From: Burkholderiaceae bacterium | GTDB taxonomy: Bacteria > Pseudomonadota > Gammaproteobacteria > Burkholderiales > Burkholderiaceae_C | Assembly: GCA_017992055.1 (NCBI GenBank) | Contig: JAGOPK010000011.1 | Location: forward strand, 1-64,000 | DNA length: 64,000 bases | Direction: 5' to 3' | Shown: positions 40,969 to 51,855 of the stretch, one piece after another | Layout: each line of letters begins with the position of its first letter | How positions within the stretch are numbered: the first letter of the stretch is position 1 | Made by a program: the position numbers and the translations under genes | The notes under the pieces: model-generated | Seen by the model: the letters and a program-made list of their open reading frames with translations, nothing else | What the model was told of the DNA's origin: nothing | Database searches by the model: none

Positions 40969-41097
40969 TCAGAAGCAGGCCCAGACCCGGCTGGCCAGAT
41001 CGACCACCAGATGCGGGTTCAGATAGGCGGCAAACACCCCGGCCAGGGCGACGGCGGCGATCAGCCAGGCCAGCCAGCGCAGCGGGGTTGCACGCAT
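40969..41097 (-). CDS. Small single-pass membrane protein (42 aa)
   Basis: This short gene encodes MRATPLRWLAWLIAAVALAG followed by VFAAYLNPHLVVDLASRVWACF. It has one hydrophobic helix (about 8-25) with a basic N terminus, so the N terminus probably stays in the cytoplasm. Very similar small proteins ending in VWACF occur beside methyltransferase or MFS genes in other Burkholderiales as far as I recall. The start ATG is at 41095-41097. It lies 13 bp after the MFS gene and 14 bp before the methyltransferase gene. Function unknown. Confidence 0.65.
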   Translation of the reverse strand: MRATPLRWLAWLIAAVALAGVFAAYLNPHLVVDLASRVWACF

Positions 41098-41110
41098 CGG
41101 TCGTCTACGG

Positions 41111-42352
41111 TCAGGCGGCGGCCGCGGCACGCACGCCGGGCCGGGCGATGGCGCCTTCGCGCACCGGCAGATTGGCCAGGGCCGCGGCCACGCCCAGGGC
41201 CACGGCGATCCACCACACCAGGTCGTAGCTGCCGGTGGCGTCGTAGAGCTTGCCGCCCAGCCACACGCCCAGGAAGGAGCCGACCTGGTGGCTGAAGAAC
41301 ACGAAGCCGCCCAGCATCGACAGGTATTGCACGCCAAAGATCTGCGCGATCACCGCATTGGTGGGCGGCACGGTGGACAGCCACAGCGTGCCGATCACCG
41401 CCGAGAACACATACACCGACATCGGCGTCAGCGGCGCCAGCAGGAAAGCGATGATGGCCACCGAGCGCAGCGCATAGATGCTGGCCAGGATGTGGCGCTT
41501 GGGCACACGCTGGCCCAGCCAACCGGCGCCGTAGGTGCCGAAGACGTTGAACAGGCCGATCAGCGCCAGCGCCGTGGTCGCCACCTGGGGCGGCAGGCCA
41601 TGGTCTTTCAGGTAGCTGGGCATGTGCACGCCGATGAACACCACCTGGAAGCCGCAGACGAAGTAGCCGGCCATCAGCCAGCGGAAGCTGGGATAGGCAA
41701 AAGCCTCGCGCACCGCCTGGCCGATGCTCTGCTGGTGGCCACCGGCCGCGGCCTGGGCCGCCGGCTCCTTGAGGCCGAAGGCCAGCGGCAGGATGGCCAG
41801 GGCCGCGCAGCCGAGGATGAACAGCGCGTTCTGCCAGCCCCAGGCGCCGATCAGCCAGCTTTCCACCGGCACCATCAGGAACTGGCCGAAGGAGCCGGCC
41901 GCCGCCGCCACGCCCATGGCCCAGCTGCGCTTGTCGGCGGCCACGTTGCGGCCGATCACGCCGTAGACCACCGCATAGGTCACGCCCGACTGGGCGATGC
42001 CGACCATCAGGCCGGCCGAGCCGGTGAAGCCCAGGCCCGAGGTGGCCAGGGCCATGCACACCAGGCCGGCCGCATACAGCAGCGAGCCGGCGATCAGCAC
42101 CCGCCAGGCGCCAAAGCGGTCGGCCAGCATGCCGGCCAGCGGGCCGGCCAGGCCCCAGGCCAGGTTCTGCACCGCCAGCGCAAAGGCAAAGGTCTCGCGG
42201 GTCCAGCCGCGGTCCATGGTGATGGGTTGCAGCCACAGGCCGAAGCCATGGCGGATGCCCATGCTCAGCGTGACGATGGCGGCGCCGCACAGCAGCACCT
42301 GGGCCATGGACAGCCGGGGTGCGGGCGCGGGGGAGGGGGCGGTGGACGACAT
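41111..42352 (-). CDS. MFS transporter (oxalate/formate-antiporter-like group)
   Basis: This 413-residue, twelve-helix major facilitator protein has a short Ala/Pro-rich cytoplasmic N terminus. The helix 2-3 loop motif appears as GMLADRFGAWRVLIAG, and IRHGFGLWLQPITMDRGWTRETFAFA near the start is typical of the group often annotated as monocarboxylate or oxalate/formate transporters. The substrate cannot be inferred. The start ATG is at 42350-42352; upstream in-frame codons overlap parE on the other strand. It is divergent from parE, with 102 bp between starts, and heads a minus-strand run with the 42-residue protein and the methyltransferase. Confidence 0.88.
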   Translation of the reverse strand: MSSTAPSPAPAPRLSMAQVLLCGAAIVTLSMGIRHGFGLWLQPITMDRGWTRETFAFALAVQNLAWGLAGPLAGMLADRFGAWRVLIAGSLLYAAGLVCMALATSGLGFTGSAGLMVGIAQSGVTYAVVYGVIGRNVAADKRSWAMGVAAAAGSFGQFLMVPVESWLIGAWGWQNALFILGCAALAILPLAFGLKEPAAQAAAGGHQQSIGQAVREAFAYPSFRWLMAGYFVCGFQVVFIGVHMPSYLKDHGLPPQVATTALALIGLFNVFGTYGAGWLGQRVPKRHILASIYALRSVAIIAFLLAPLTPMSVYVFSAVIGTLWLSTVPPTNAVIAQIFGVQYLSMLGGFVFFSHQVGSFLGVWLGGKLYDATGSYDLVWWIAVALGVAAALANLPVREGAIARPGVRAAAAA

Positions 42353-42441
42353 GGGCCAGCACTGTAGCCGTGGCCACCCGGCCCTGCTGTCGCCTGGGCC
42401 ACGCAGCGATGGCGGCGGGATGTGCAGGCGTGCAGGCTCCC

Positions 42442-42447
42442 TAGAAT
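42442..42447 (+). promoter_or_regulatory. -10 element of parE
   Basis: TAGAAT lies 7 bp before the parE ATG, the same -10 hexamer as upstream of tRNA-Gly. No good -35 is seen at the expected distance. If real, transcription would begin at or next to the A of the start codon, giving a leaderless mRNA. Confidence 0.4.
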
Positions 42448-42454
42448 CCCGGCC

Positions 42455-44431
42455 ATGGCAACCCCACCCAAGCAAGGCAGCTACGGCGAAGCCTCGATCC
42501 GCGTCCTGAAAGGCCTGGAGCCGGTCAAGCAGCGGCCGGGCATGTACACCCGCACCGACAACCCGCTGCACATCGTGCAGGAGGTCATCGACAACGCCGC
42601 CGACGAAGCCCTGGCCGGCTTTGGCAAGAAGATCGCCGTGAGCCTGCATGCCGACGGCTCGGTCAGCGTCGAGGACGACGGCCGCGGCATCCCGTTTGGC
42701 CTGCACCCCGAAGAAGGCGTGCCGGTGGTCGAGATCGTCTTCACCCGGCTGCATGCCGGCGGCAAGTTCGACAAGGGCGCGGGCGGCGCCTACAGCTTCT
42801 CGGGCGGCCTGCACGGCGTGGGCGTCAGCGTCACCAATGCGCTGGCCAGGCGGCTGCAGGTGACGGTGTGGCGCGAGGGCCAGGTGGCCGACATCGCCTT
42901 TTCCGGCGGCGACGTGGTCGAGCCGCTGGTCATCCGCAAGGCCGCGGCCGGCGAGCGCAAGCAGGGCACGCGGGTGCAGGTCTGGCCCGATGCCAAGTAC
43001 TTCGAGGCCGCCGAGCTGCCGCGTGGCGAGCTGACGCACCTGCTGCGCAGCAAGGCTGTGCTGATGCCGGGCGCCACCGTCACCCTGCACAACGAGAAGA
43101 GCGGCGACACCCAGACCTGGCTCTACAAGGGCGGCCTGCGCGACTACCTGATGCAGGGCCTGGTGGCCGATCCGGTGATCCCGCTGTTCGAGGGCGAGGC
43201 CTATGCCGGCGCCAACGAGAGCGAGAACTTCGCCGAGGGCGAGGGCGTGGCCTGGTGCGTGGCCTTCACCGATGAGGGCCAGCTGCTGCGCGAAAGCTAT
43301 GTGAACCTGATCCCCACGGTGGCCGGTGGCACGCACGAGAGCGGGCTCAAGGACGGCCTGTTCGGCGCCATCAAGGCCTTCATCGAGCTGCATGGCCTGC
43401 TGCCCAAGGGCGTCAAGCTGATGCCCGAGGACGTGTTCAGCCGCGCCAGCTTTGTGCTCTCGGCCAAGGTGCTGGACCCGCAGTTCCAGGGCCAGACCAA
43501 GGAGCGGCTGAACAGCCGCGACGCGCTGCGCCTGGTGAGCCAGTTCACGCGCTCGCCGCTGGAGCTGTGGCTGAACCAGCATGTGGAGCATGGCAAGAAG
43601 CTGGCCGAACTGGTGATCAAGCAGGCGCAGACGCGCCAGCGCGCCAGCCAGAAGGTGGAAAAGCGCAAGGGCAGCGGCGTGGCCGTGCTGCCCGGCAAGC
43701 TGACCGACTGCGAAAGCCGCGACATCACGCTCAACGAGGTGTTCCTGGTCGAGGGCGATTCGGCCGGCGGCTCGGCCAAGATGGGCCGCGACAAGGAAAC
43801 CCAGGCCATCCTGCCGCTGCGTGGCAAGGTGCTCAATGCCTGGGAGGTGGAGCGCGACCTGCTGTTCAAGAACAACGAGATCCACGACATCTCGGTGGCC
43901 ATCGGCGTCGATCCGCATGGGCCCAACGACGAGCCCGACCTGAGCGGCCTGCGCTACGGCAAGGTGTGCATCCTCAGCGACGCGGACGTGGACGGCTCGC
44001 ACATCCAGGTGCTGCTGCTCACGCTGTTCTTCCGCCACTTCCCCAAGCTGATCGAGCGCGGCCATGTCTTCATCGCCAAGCCGCCGCTGTTTCGCATCGA
44101 TGCGCCGGCGCGGGGCAAGAAGCCGGCGGCCAAGATCTATGCGCTGGACCAGGGTGAGCTGGATGCCACGCTGGACAAGCTGCGCAAGGAAGGCGCCCGC
44201 GACGGCAGCTGGAGCATCAGCCGCTTCAAGGGCCTGGGCGAAATGAGCGCCGAGCAGCTGTGGGAAACCACGCTCAACCCCGACACCCGCCGCCTGCTGC
44301 CGGTGGCCTGGGGCGCGATGAGCTTCGACGCCACCGTGGGCTCGTTCAACCGGCTGATGGGCAAGGGCGAGGCTGCGGCGCGGCGCGAGCTGATGGAAAT
44401 CCGCGGGGATGAGGTGGAGATCGACGTCTGA
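42455..44431 (+). CDS. parE: DNA topoisomerase IV subunit B
   Basis: ParE is the ATPase subunit of topoisomerase IV, which unlinks daughter chromosomes. The 658-residue protein has the GHKL ATPase domain (QEVIDNAADEAL, DDGRGIPFG, GGLHGVGVSVTNAL), the transducer domain, and the TOPRIM domain with EGDSAGGSAK, SDADVDGSHI and the C-terminal RFKGLGEMSAEQLWETT. ParE rather than GyrB is indicated by the short C-terminal region and by parC downstream. The ATG at 42455 gives MATPPKQGSYGEASIRVLKGL; no ribosome site is visible. An unrelated lipoprotein gene separates it from parC. Confidence 0.95.
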   Translation: MATPPKQGSYGEASIRVLKGLEPVKQRPGMYTRTDNPLHIVQEVIDNAADEALAGFGKKIAVSLHADGSVSVEDDGRGIPFGLHPEEGVPVVEIVFTRLHAGGKFDKGAGGAYSFSGGLHGVGVSVTNALARRLQVTVWREGQVADIAFSGGDVVEPLVIRKAAAGERKQGTRVQVWPDAKYFEAAELPRGELTHLLRSKAVLMPGATVTLHNEKSGDTQTWLYKGGLRDYLMQGLVADPVIPLFEGEAYAGANESENFAEGEGVAWCVAFTDEGQLLRESYVNLIPTVAGGTHESGLKDGLFGAIKAFIELHGLLPKGVKLMPEDVFSRASFVLSAKVLDPQFQGQTKERLNSRDALRLVSQFTRSPLELWLNQHVEHGKKLAELVIKQAQTRQRASQKVEKRKGSGVAVLPGKLTDCESRDITLNEVFLVEGDSAGGSAKMGRDKETQAILPLRGKVLNAWEVERDLLFKNNEIHDISVAIGVDPHGPNDEPDLSGLRYGKVCILSDADVDGSHIQVLLLTLFFRHFPKLIERGHVFIAKPPLFRIDAPARGKKPAAKIYALDQGELDATLDKLRKEGARDGSWSISRFKGLGEMSAEQLWETTLNPDTRRLLPVAWGAMSFDATVGSFNRLMGKGEAAARRELMEIRGDEVEIDV

Positions 44432-44495
44432 GGTTGCGCGGGTCTGAGGCGCCGTTGTCGGCGGCGCCGATCAATCACAAGGACAGGGAGGTTCT

Positions 44496-46202
44496 GTGTT
44501 GAGGGGATGGCAACAAGCGGACTGGCGCCGCTGGCTGGGCCATGGGCTGACGCTGGCAGCGATGCCACTGATCGTCGCTCTGACTGCTTGCGCCACCGTG
44601 ACCGGCGGCGGGCGTGAACAGGAGGTCCGCGTGGTCGTTGTCGACGGCAGTTCGGCCCTGCTGGGTGCCGACTGCGTGCTGCGCAACGGCCGCGGCCAAT
44701 GGTCGTTGAAGGCTCCTGGCTATGTGACCGTCGGCACCCACGTCAGCGATCTGGTGCTGCGCTGCGAGCACGGCGGCATGGCCGCTGTCGAGGCCAGGTT
44801 TCAGGCCAGTGCGCGTACCGCCACGGCCGGCAATGCCATCGTCGGCGGCCTGGCCGGGGCGACGGTCGATGTGGCATCGGGGGCTGCGTTCCGCTATCCA
44901 CCGGTGCTGCTGGTTGTCGGCACGGCGGTTGGCACTCCAGCGTCCGAGCTGCAGGCCGTGGCGGCGCTGCGCTCGCCCCAGGAGGGCGACGAACTGGAGT
45001 ACCGGGTGCTCGACCGCTACACCGGCCTGGTGCGCCAGTTGTCGAGCCGCATCACCCAGGTGGGCAATCAGGAAGTGGTCCGCGACCAGGGGCGTTGGCG
45101 CCGCACGGCCAAGGGCGTGGAGCGCGCGGCCGATGCACTGCCGTCGCTGGGAGATCTGGACGGCATGGAGCCTGCCGCGGGCTGGCTGCCGCCCGGAGCG
45201 CAGGCCTTGCGGCCTGGCCATGCCTGGTCTGGAACGCATCAAGGACGCGATGCGCAGGGGCGCTACCGTTTCGATTGGCGCGCCCGTGTGCTGAGGCAGG
45301 AACTCCTGGCCGTGCCGAGCGGGGCCTTTCTGGCCACCGTGCTCCGCTATACCGGGGTTGTGCATCGGGAAACCCTGCCTTCGGTGTTCATCGCTCAGAC
45401 GGCCAATCTCGAACTGTGGGTCGAGCCGGGCAGTCGCGCCGTGCTGCGCATGGTCTCCGAAGTCAAGCCGTCGGGCGGCGGGTCCCAGGACAGCGGTGGC
45501 CGTGTTTCCGATGTCTATGAGTTGGCGTCGGTGCGTCGTGGCGGCGCCGATGTACGGGGTAGCCCGGGCAGGGCGACCTGGGTTGCAGACCCGCAACTGC
45601 CCTGGACCGACCTCGTGCAGGAGTGGCCAGCCCTGCCGCATTGGTTGCCGAACGCGCGGTGGCAGTACCGTCTGGTGGATCGCTACACCGGCCTGTCTCG
45701 CCATGAAGCCGTGGTGTTGAGTCGATCACCACAGAACGATTGGCTGATCGACGGCGGACGCCGCATCGTTGCCGCCGACCGTGTGACGGTAAAGCAGCAC
45801 GCAACAAGCCCCAGGCTGGGTGACTACGAGATGCTGGAGCCGCCATCGGGCTGGTTCCCTGTCTACCTGGAAGCAGGCATGCGCTGGTCGACGTCCTTCA
45901 CCGCACATGACGGTCTGCGGGCCAGCGCTGTGCAGTTGGAGGCCGAGGTGCTGGGTCAGGAGCTGCTGCACAGCGCACTGGGAAGCATCCTGACCTGGAA
46001 GGTGCGATTCACCGGCACTGCGATGCGTGATGCTTCATCGGCAAGCGTCCCCATGCCGCACAGGGTGGTATTCGAAGTCTGGCGCGAGTTGCGCGGGCCG
46101 CAGGTGTTGCGCTTCAGTTCGGACATCCGGCCGGACAACGGCCTGGCGGGCATGTCGTCCCGCGAATTGATTGAACTAGTGGGCCTGGACTCCGGGCCAT
46201 GA
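44496..46202 (+). CDS. Uncharacterised lipoprotein with two internal repeats, between parE and parC
   Basis: I do not recognise this 568-residue protein as a whole. It has a lipoprotein signal with lipobox LTAC (Cys32). Residues about 44-135 resemble a small bacterial lipoprotein domain: DCVLRNGRGQW, LKAPGYVTV, then GNAIVGGLAGATVDVASGAA and FRYPP. Residues about 166-346 and 387-563 are two copies of one unit, each opening with YR(V/L)xDRYTGL and sharing GDxxxxEPxxGW, V(L)xQELL and LExWxE-type positions. The start is GTG at 44496 with GGGAGG five bases upstream. It lies 64 bp after parE and 67 bp before parC, same strand, so it may be cotranscribed with them. It is probably an envelope protein anchored by lipid. 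Confidence 0.75.
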   Translation: MLRGWQQADWRRWLGHGLTLAAMPLIVALTACATVTGGGREQEVRVVVVDGSSALLGADCVLRNGRGQWSLKAPGYVTVGTHVSDLVLRCEHGGMAAVEARFQASARTATAGNAIVGGLAGATVDVASGAAFRYPPVLLVVGTAVGTPASELQAVAALRSPQEGDELEYRVLDRYTGLVRQLSSRITQVGNQEVVRDQGRWRRTAKGVERAADALPSLGDLDGMEPAAGWLPPGAQALRPGHAWSGTHQGRDAQGRYRFDWRARVLRQELLAVPSGAFLATVLRYTGVVHRETLPSVFIAQTANLELWVEPGSRAVLRMVSEVKPSGGGSQDSGGRVSDVYELASVRRGGADVRGSPGRATWVADPQLPWTDLVQEWPALPHWLPNARWQYRLVDRYTGLSRHEAVVLSRSPQNDWLIDGGRRIVAADRVTVKQHATSPRLGDYEMLEPPSGWFPVYLEAGMRWSTSFTAHDGLRASAVQLEAEVLGQELLHSALGSILTWKVRFTGTAMRDASSASVPMPHRVVFEVWRELRGPQVLRFSSDIRPDNGLAGMSSRELIELVGLDSGP

Positions 46203-46269
46203 CCTGACAATCGGCTGGCTTCCTTGGCGTGGTGCTGGCCTGACCGTGCTGAATCCCTTCCGTTGACCC

Positions 46270-48600
<2,331 letters not shown>

Positions 48601-48677
48601 TCGGCACTTCCACCCGCCCCGCGGCCGGCCCCGACACCCCGGCGGCCCTGCCGCCGCTGTGGCGCCAGCCCGAGTAC

Positions 48678-49874
48678 ATGCGGCTGTGGGGTGCCCAGGT
48701 CGTCAGCAACCTGGGCGGCCATGCCTCGGGCATCGCCTATCCGCTGCTGGTGCTGGCGCTGACCGGCTCGCCCAAGCTGGCCAGCATCGTCTCGGTGCTG
48801 CACATCCTGCCCTATCTGCTGCTCAGCCTGCCGGTGGGCGCCCTGGTCGACCGCTGGGACCGCCGCCAGGTGATGCTGATCTGCCATGCCGGGCGCATTG
48901 CCGCGGTGTGCAGCGTGGCCGGGGCCCTGCTGCTGGACCGGCTGAGCCTGCCGCACCTGTATGTGGTGGCGGTGCTGGAAGGCATCTGCCATGTGTTCTT
49001 CAACATCGCCGAGACGGCCTCGCTGCCGCGGGTGGTGGCGCCGGCCCAGCTGCCGGCGGCCACGGCGCAGAACCAGGCCGGCTTCGGCGTCTCGGCCGTG
49101 GTCGGGCCGGCGCTGGGCGCCGGGCTGTTCCAGGGCCTGGGCCGCGCCGCGCCCTTTGTGCTGGATGCGCTGTGCCATGCGCTGGCCATGGTGTCGCTGC
49201 TGAAGCTGCGCCAGTCGTTTGCGCCGGCGCCCCGGGCCAGCTCCGCGCCACGCCATCTGCGCGCCGAGGTGGCCGAGGGCCTGCGCTGGCTGTGGCGCGA
49301 GCGCCTGGTGCGCGACATGGCCCTGATCACCGGCGTGGTCAACGGCGTGCAGGCGGCCGTGCCGCTGCTGCTGATCGTGCTGGCGCGCCAGCATGGCGCC
49401 AGCGAAGCCCAGGTCGGCTGGGTGTTCAGCTGCGGCGGCGCCGGCGCGGTGCTGGGCGCCCTGGTGGGGCCGGCCATCCAGCGGCGCTTCCAGTTCGGGC
49501 CGGTGATCATTGCCGTGCTGGTGGTCGAGGCGGCGATGTTCCCGCTGTATGCGCTGGGCAGCGGTGCCTGGAGCCTGGGCCTGGTGTATGGCGTGATCAT
49601 GTTCTGCGCGCCGATCTACAACGTGGTGCAGTTCAGCCACCGCATCGCGATGATCCCCGACGGCCTGCAGGGTCGTGTCAACAGCAGCTTCCGCCTGGTG
49701 GCCATGGGCACCATCCCGTTCGGCTCGGCGGCCTGCGGCTGGCTGCTGGAGCACCAGGGCACGGGCACCACGCTGCTGGTGTTCTCCCTCATCTGGGCTG
49801 CCGCGGCGCTGGCGGCGATGCTGGACCCGGTGGTGCGCCAGGCCCGGCGCCACGCCAGCGTGCACCCGGTGTAA
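48678..49874 (+). CDS. MFS transporter (enterobactin-exporter-like group); start uncertain
   Basis: This is a major facilitator protein of at least 398 residues with motifs VGALVDRWDRRQVMLICHAGR between helices 2 and 3 and DGLQGRVNSSFRLVAMGTIPFGS in the second half. The conserved family start (PLWRQPEYMRLWGAQVVS) begins before the first ATG at 48678, so the true start is probably earlier. No ATG, GTG or TTG is available between the parC stop and 48678 in this frame. A CTG at 48597-48599 overlaps the parC TGA as CTGA, mirroring the GTGA junctions seen elsewhere, and would add 27 residues. The substrate is unknown. Confidence 0.82.
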   Translation: MRLWGAQVVSNLGGHASGIAYPLLVLALTGSPKLASIVSVLHILPYLLLSLPVGALVDRWDRRQVMLICHAGRIAAVCSVAGALLLDRLSLPHLYVVAVLEGICHVFFNIAETASLPRVVAPAQLPAATAQNQAGFGVSAVVGPALGAGLFQGLGRAAPFVLDALCHALAMVSLLKLRQSFAPAPRASSAPRHLRAEVAEGLRWLWRERLVRDMALITGVVNGVQAAVPLLLIVLARQHGASEAQVGWVFSCGGAGAVLGALVGPAIQRRFQFGPVIIAVLVVEAAMFPLYALGSGAWSLGLVYGVIMFCAPIYNVVQFSHRIAMIPDGLQGRVNSSFRLVAMGTIPFGSAACGWLLEHQGTGTTLLVFSLIWAAAALAAMLDPVVRQARRHASVHPV

Positions 49875-50004
49875 ACCGGGGGATGGCAGCGCCCGGGCCG
49901 GGCGTAGACTGGTCCGCACAACAGCAATGGGGCGCCGCTGCGGCGCCGCGCGGCCGAGCGGCGGTGCTGCATCCTGGGGTGCTCCCATCAGGAGGCAAGC
50001 GAAC

Positions 50005-51855
50005 GTGCGACCCACCGACGTGGCCAACCCCGACACCTTCCACAAGGTCGTCGATTGCCAATGGGCCTGTCCGGCCCACACCCCGGTTCCCGAATACATC
50101 CGCCTGATCGCCCAGCGTCGCTACGACGAGGCCTATCTGGTCAACTGGGTGTCCAACGTCTTCCCCGGCATCCTGGGCCGCACCTGCGACCGGCCCTGCG
50201 AGCCGGCCTGCCGCCGCGGCCGGGTGGAGGAAGAGAACCTGGCCAAGCCCGAGCCGGTGGCGATCTGCCGCTTGAAGCGCGTGGCCGCCGACCTGAAGAG
50301 CGACGAGTTGCGCGCGTTGCTGCCGCGGCCGGCGCCCCGCAACGGCAAGCGCGTGGCCTGTGTCGGCGCCGGCCCTGCCTCGCTGACCGTGGCGCGTGAC
50401 CTGGCGCTGCAGGGCGTGGAGGTCACGGTGTTTGACGCCGAGGCCAAGGGCGGCGGCTTCATGCGCACCCAGGTGCCGCGCTTCCGCCTGCCCGAGGCGG
50501 TGGTCGACGAGGAGGTCGGCCATGTGCTGGGCCTGGGCGTGGTGCTGCGCACCCAGCGCCACATTGGCTCGATGCAGGCCCTGCTGGCCGAGGACTGGGA
50601 TGCCATCTTCGTCGGCTGCGGCGCACCGCGCGGGCGTGATCTCGATCTGCCGGGGCGGCAGGAAGCGGCCGACCAGATCCGCATCGGCATCGACTGGCTG
50701 GCCTCGGTGTCCTTCGGCCACATCACCTCGGTGGGCAAGCAGGTCATCGTGCTGGGCGGCGGCAACACGGCCATGGACTGCTGCCGTTCGGCGCGCCGCC
50801 TGGGTGCCGAGCAGGTGACGGTGGCCGTGCGCTCGACCTTCGCGGACATGAAGGCCTCGCCCTGGGAGAAGGAGGATGCGATGCACGAGGGCATCCCCAT
50901 CCTCGCCTGCCATGCGCCCAAGGCCTTTTTGCTGCAGGACGGCAAGCTGGTGGGCATGCGCTTCGAGCTGGTGGAATCGGTCTACGACGCGGCAGGCCGG
51001 CGCACGCTGCGGCCCAGCGGCCAGCCCGACGTGGACATCGCCTGCGACGAGGTGCTGGTGGCCGTGGGCCAGGAGAACGCGTTTCCGTGGATCGAGCGCG
51101 AGTCGGGCATCGCGTTCGACCGCTGGGGCCTGCCGGTGCTGGATGCCAAGACCCTGCAGTCCAGCCTGCCGCGTGTGTTCTTCGGCGGCGATGCGGCCTT
51201 CGGTCCCAAGAACATCATCACCGCCGTGGCCCATGGCCACGAGGCGGCGGTGTCGATCGACCGCTTCCTGCATGGCGAGGACGTGGGCCAGCGCCCGCCG
51301 CCCCAGGTCAACCTGGTCAGCCAGAAGATGGGCATCCACGAATGGAGCTATGCCAATGCGCCCAGCAACGACGCGCGCTTCAAGGTGCCCTGGGTGGCGG
51401 CCGAGAAGGCGCTGGCCAGCATCGCCGTCGAGGTCGAACTGGGCTTCGACGCCGCCACCGCCTTCAAGGAGGCCGAGCGCTGCCTGAACTGCGATGTGCA
51501 GACGGTGTTTGCGCCCAAGCTGTGCATCGAGTGCGATGCCTGCATGGACATCTGCCCCACCGACTGCATCAGCTTCACCGAGGACGGCGACGACGAGGCC
51601 GCACTGCGCCAGCGCCTCAAGGCCCCGGCGCTGAACCTGGCCCAGGGCCTGTACGTGGGCGGGCCGCTGAAGACCGGCCGCGTCATGGTCAAGGACGAGG
51701 ACGTGTGCCTGCACTGCGGCCTGTGCGCCGAGCGCTGTCCCACCGGCGCCTGGGACATGCAGAAGTTCCTGCTGGTCACCACCAAGGCGGGCCCGGGCTG
51801 CCGCGATCGCCATGTCGAACGCCATGTTGAACGTCACCCGGGAGGCGCACGATGA
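50005..51855 (+). CDS. NAD(P)-linked flavoprotein with two 4Fe-4S clusters, 2-oxoacid:ferredoxin oxidoreductase partner
   Basis: This 616-residue electron-transfer protein resembles the glutamate synthase small chain fused to a ferredoxin. An N-terminal Fe-S region (Cys18, Cys22, Cys61, Cys65, Cys69) is followed by an FAD-binding loop GAGPASLTVARDL at about 121-133, an NAD(P)-binding loop GGGNTAMDCCRSARRLG at about 251-267, and two ferredoxin motifs, Cys507-x2-Cys510-x2-Cys513-x3-Cys517 and Cys568-x2-Cys571-x2-Cys574-x3-Cys578. The start is GTG at 50005 with AGGAGG upstream. Its stop overlaps the next gene's ATG. It probably moves electrons between NAD(P) and the KorAB-like enzyme that follows, as in Thauera-type 2-oxoglutarate oxidoreductases. 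Confidence 0.88.
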   Translation: MRPTDVANPDTFHKVVDCQWACPAHTPVPEYIRLIAQRRYDEAYLVNWVSNVFPGILGRTCDRPCEPACRRGRVEEENLAKPEPVAICRLKRVAADLKSDELRALLPRPAPRNGKRVACVGAGPASLTVARDLALQGVEVTVFDAEAKGGGFMRTQVPRFRLPEAVVDEEVGHVLGLGVVLRTQRHIGSMQALLAEDWDAIFVGCGAPRGRDLDLPGRQEAADQIRIGIDWLASVSFGHITSVGKQVIVLGGGNTAMDCCRSARRLGAEQVTVAVRSTFADMKASPWEKEDAMHEGIPILACHAPKAFLLQDGKLVGMRFELVESVYDAAGRRTLRPSGQPDVDIACDEVLVAVGQENAFPWIERESGIAFDRWGLPVLDAKTLQSSLPRVFFGGDAAFGPKNIITAVAHGHEAAVSIDRFLHGEDVGQRPPPQVNLVSQKMGIHEWSYANAPSNDARFKVPWVAAEKALASIAVEVELGFDAATAFKEAERCLNCDVQTVFAPKLCIECDACMDICPTDCISFTEDGDDEAALRQRLKAPALNLAQGLYVGGPLKTGRVMVKDEDVCLHCGLCAERCPTGAWDMQKFLLVTTKAGPGCRDRHVERHVERHPGGAR

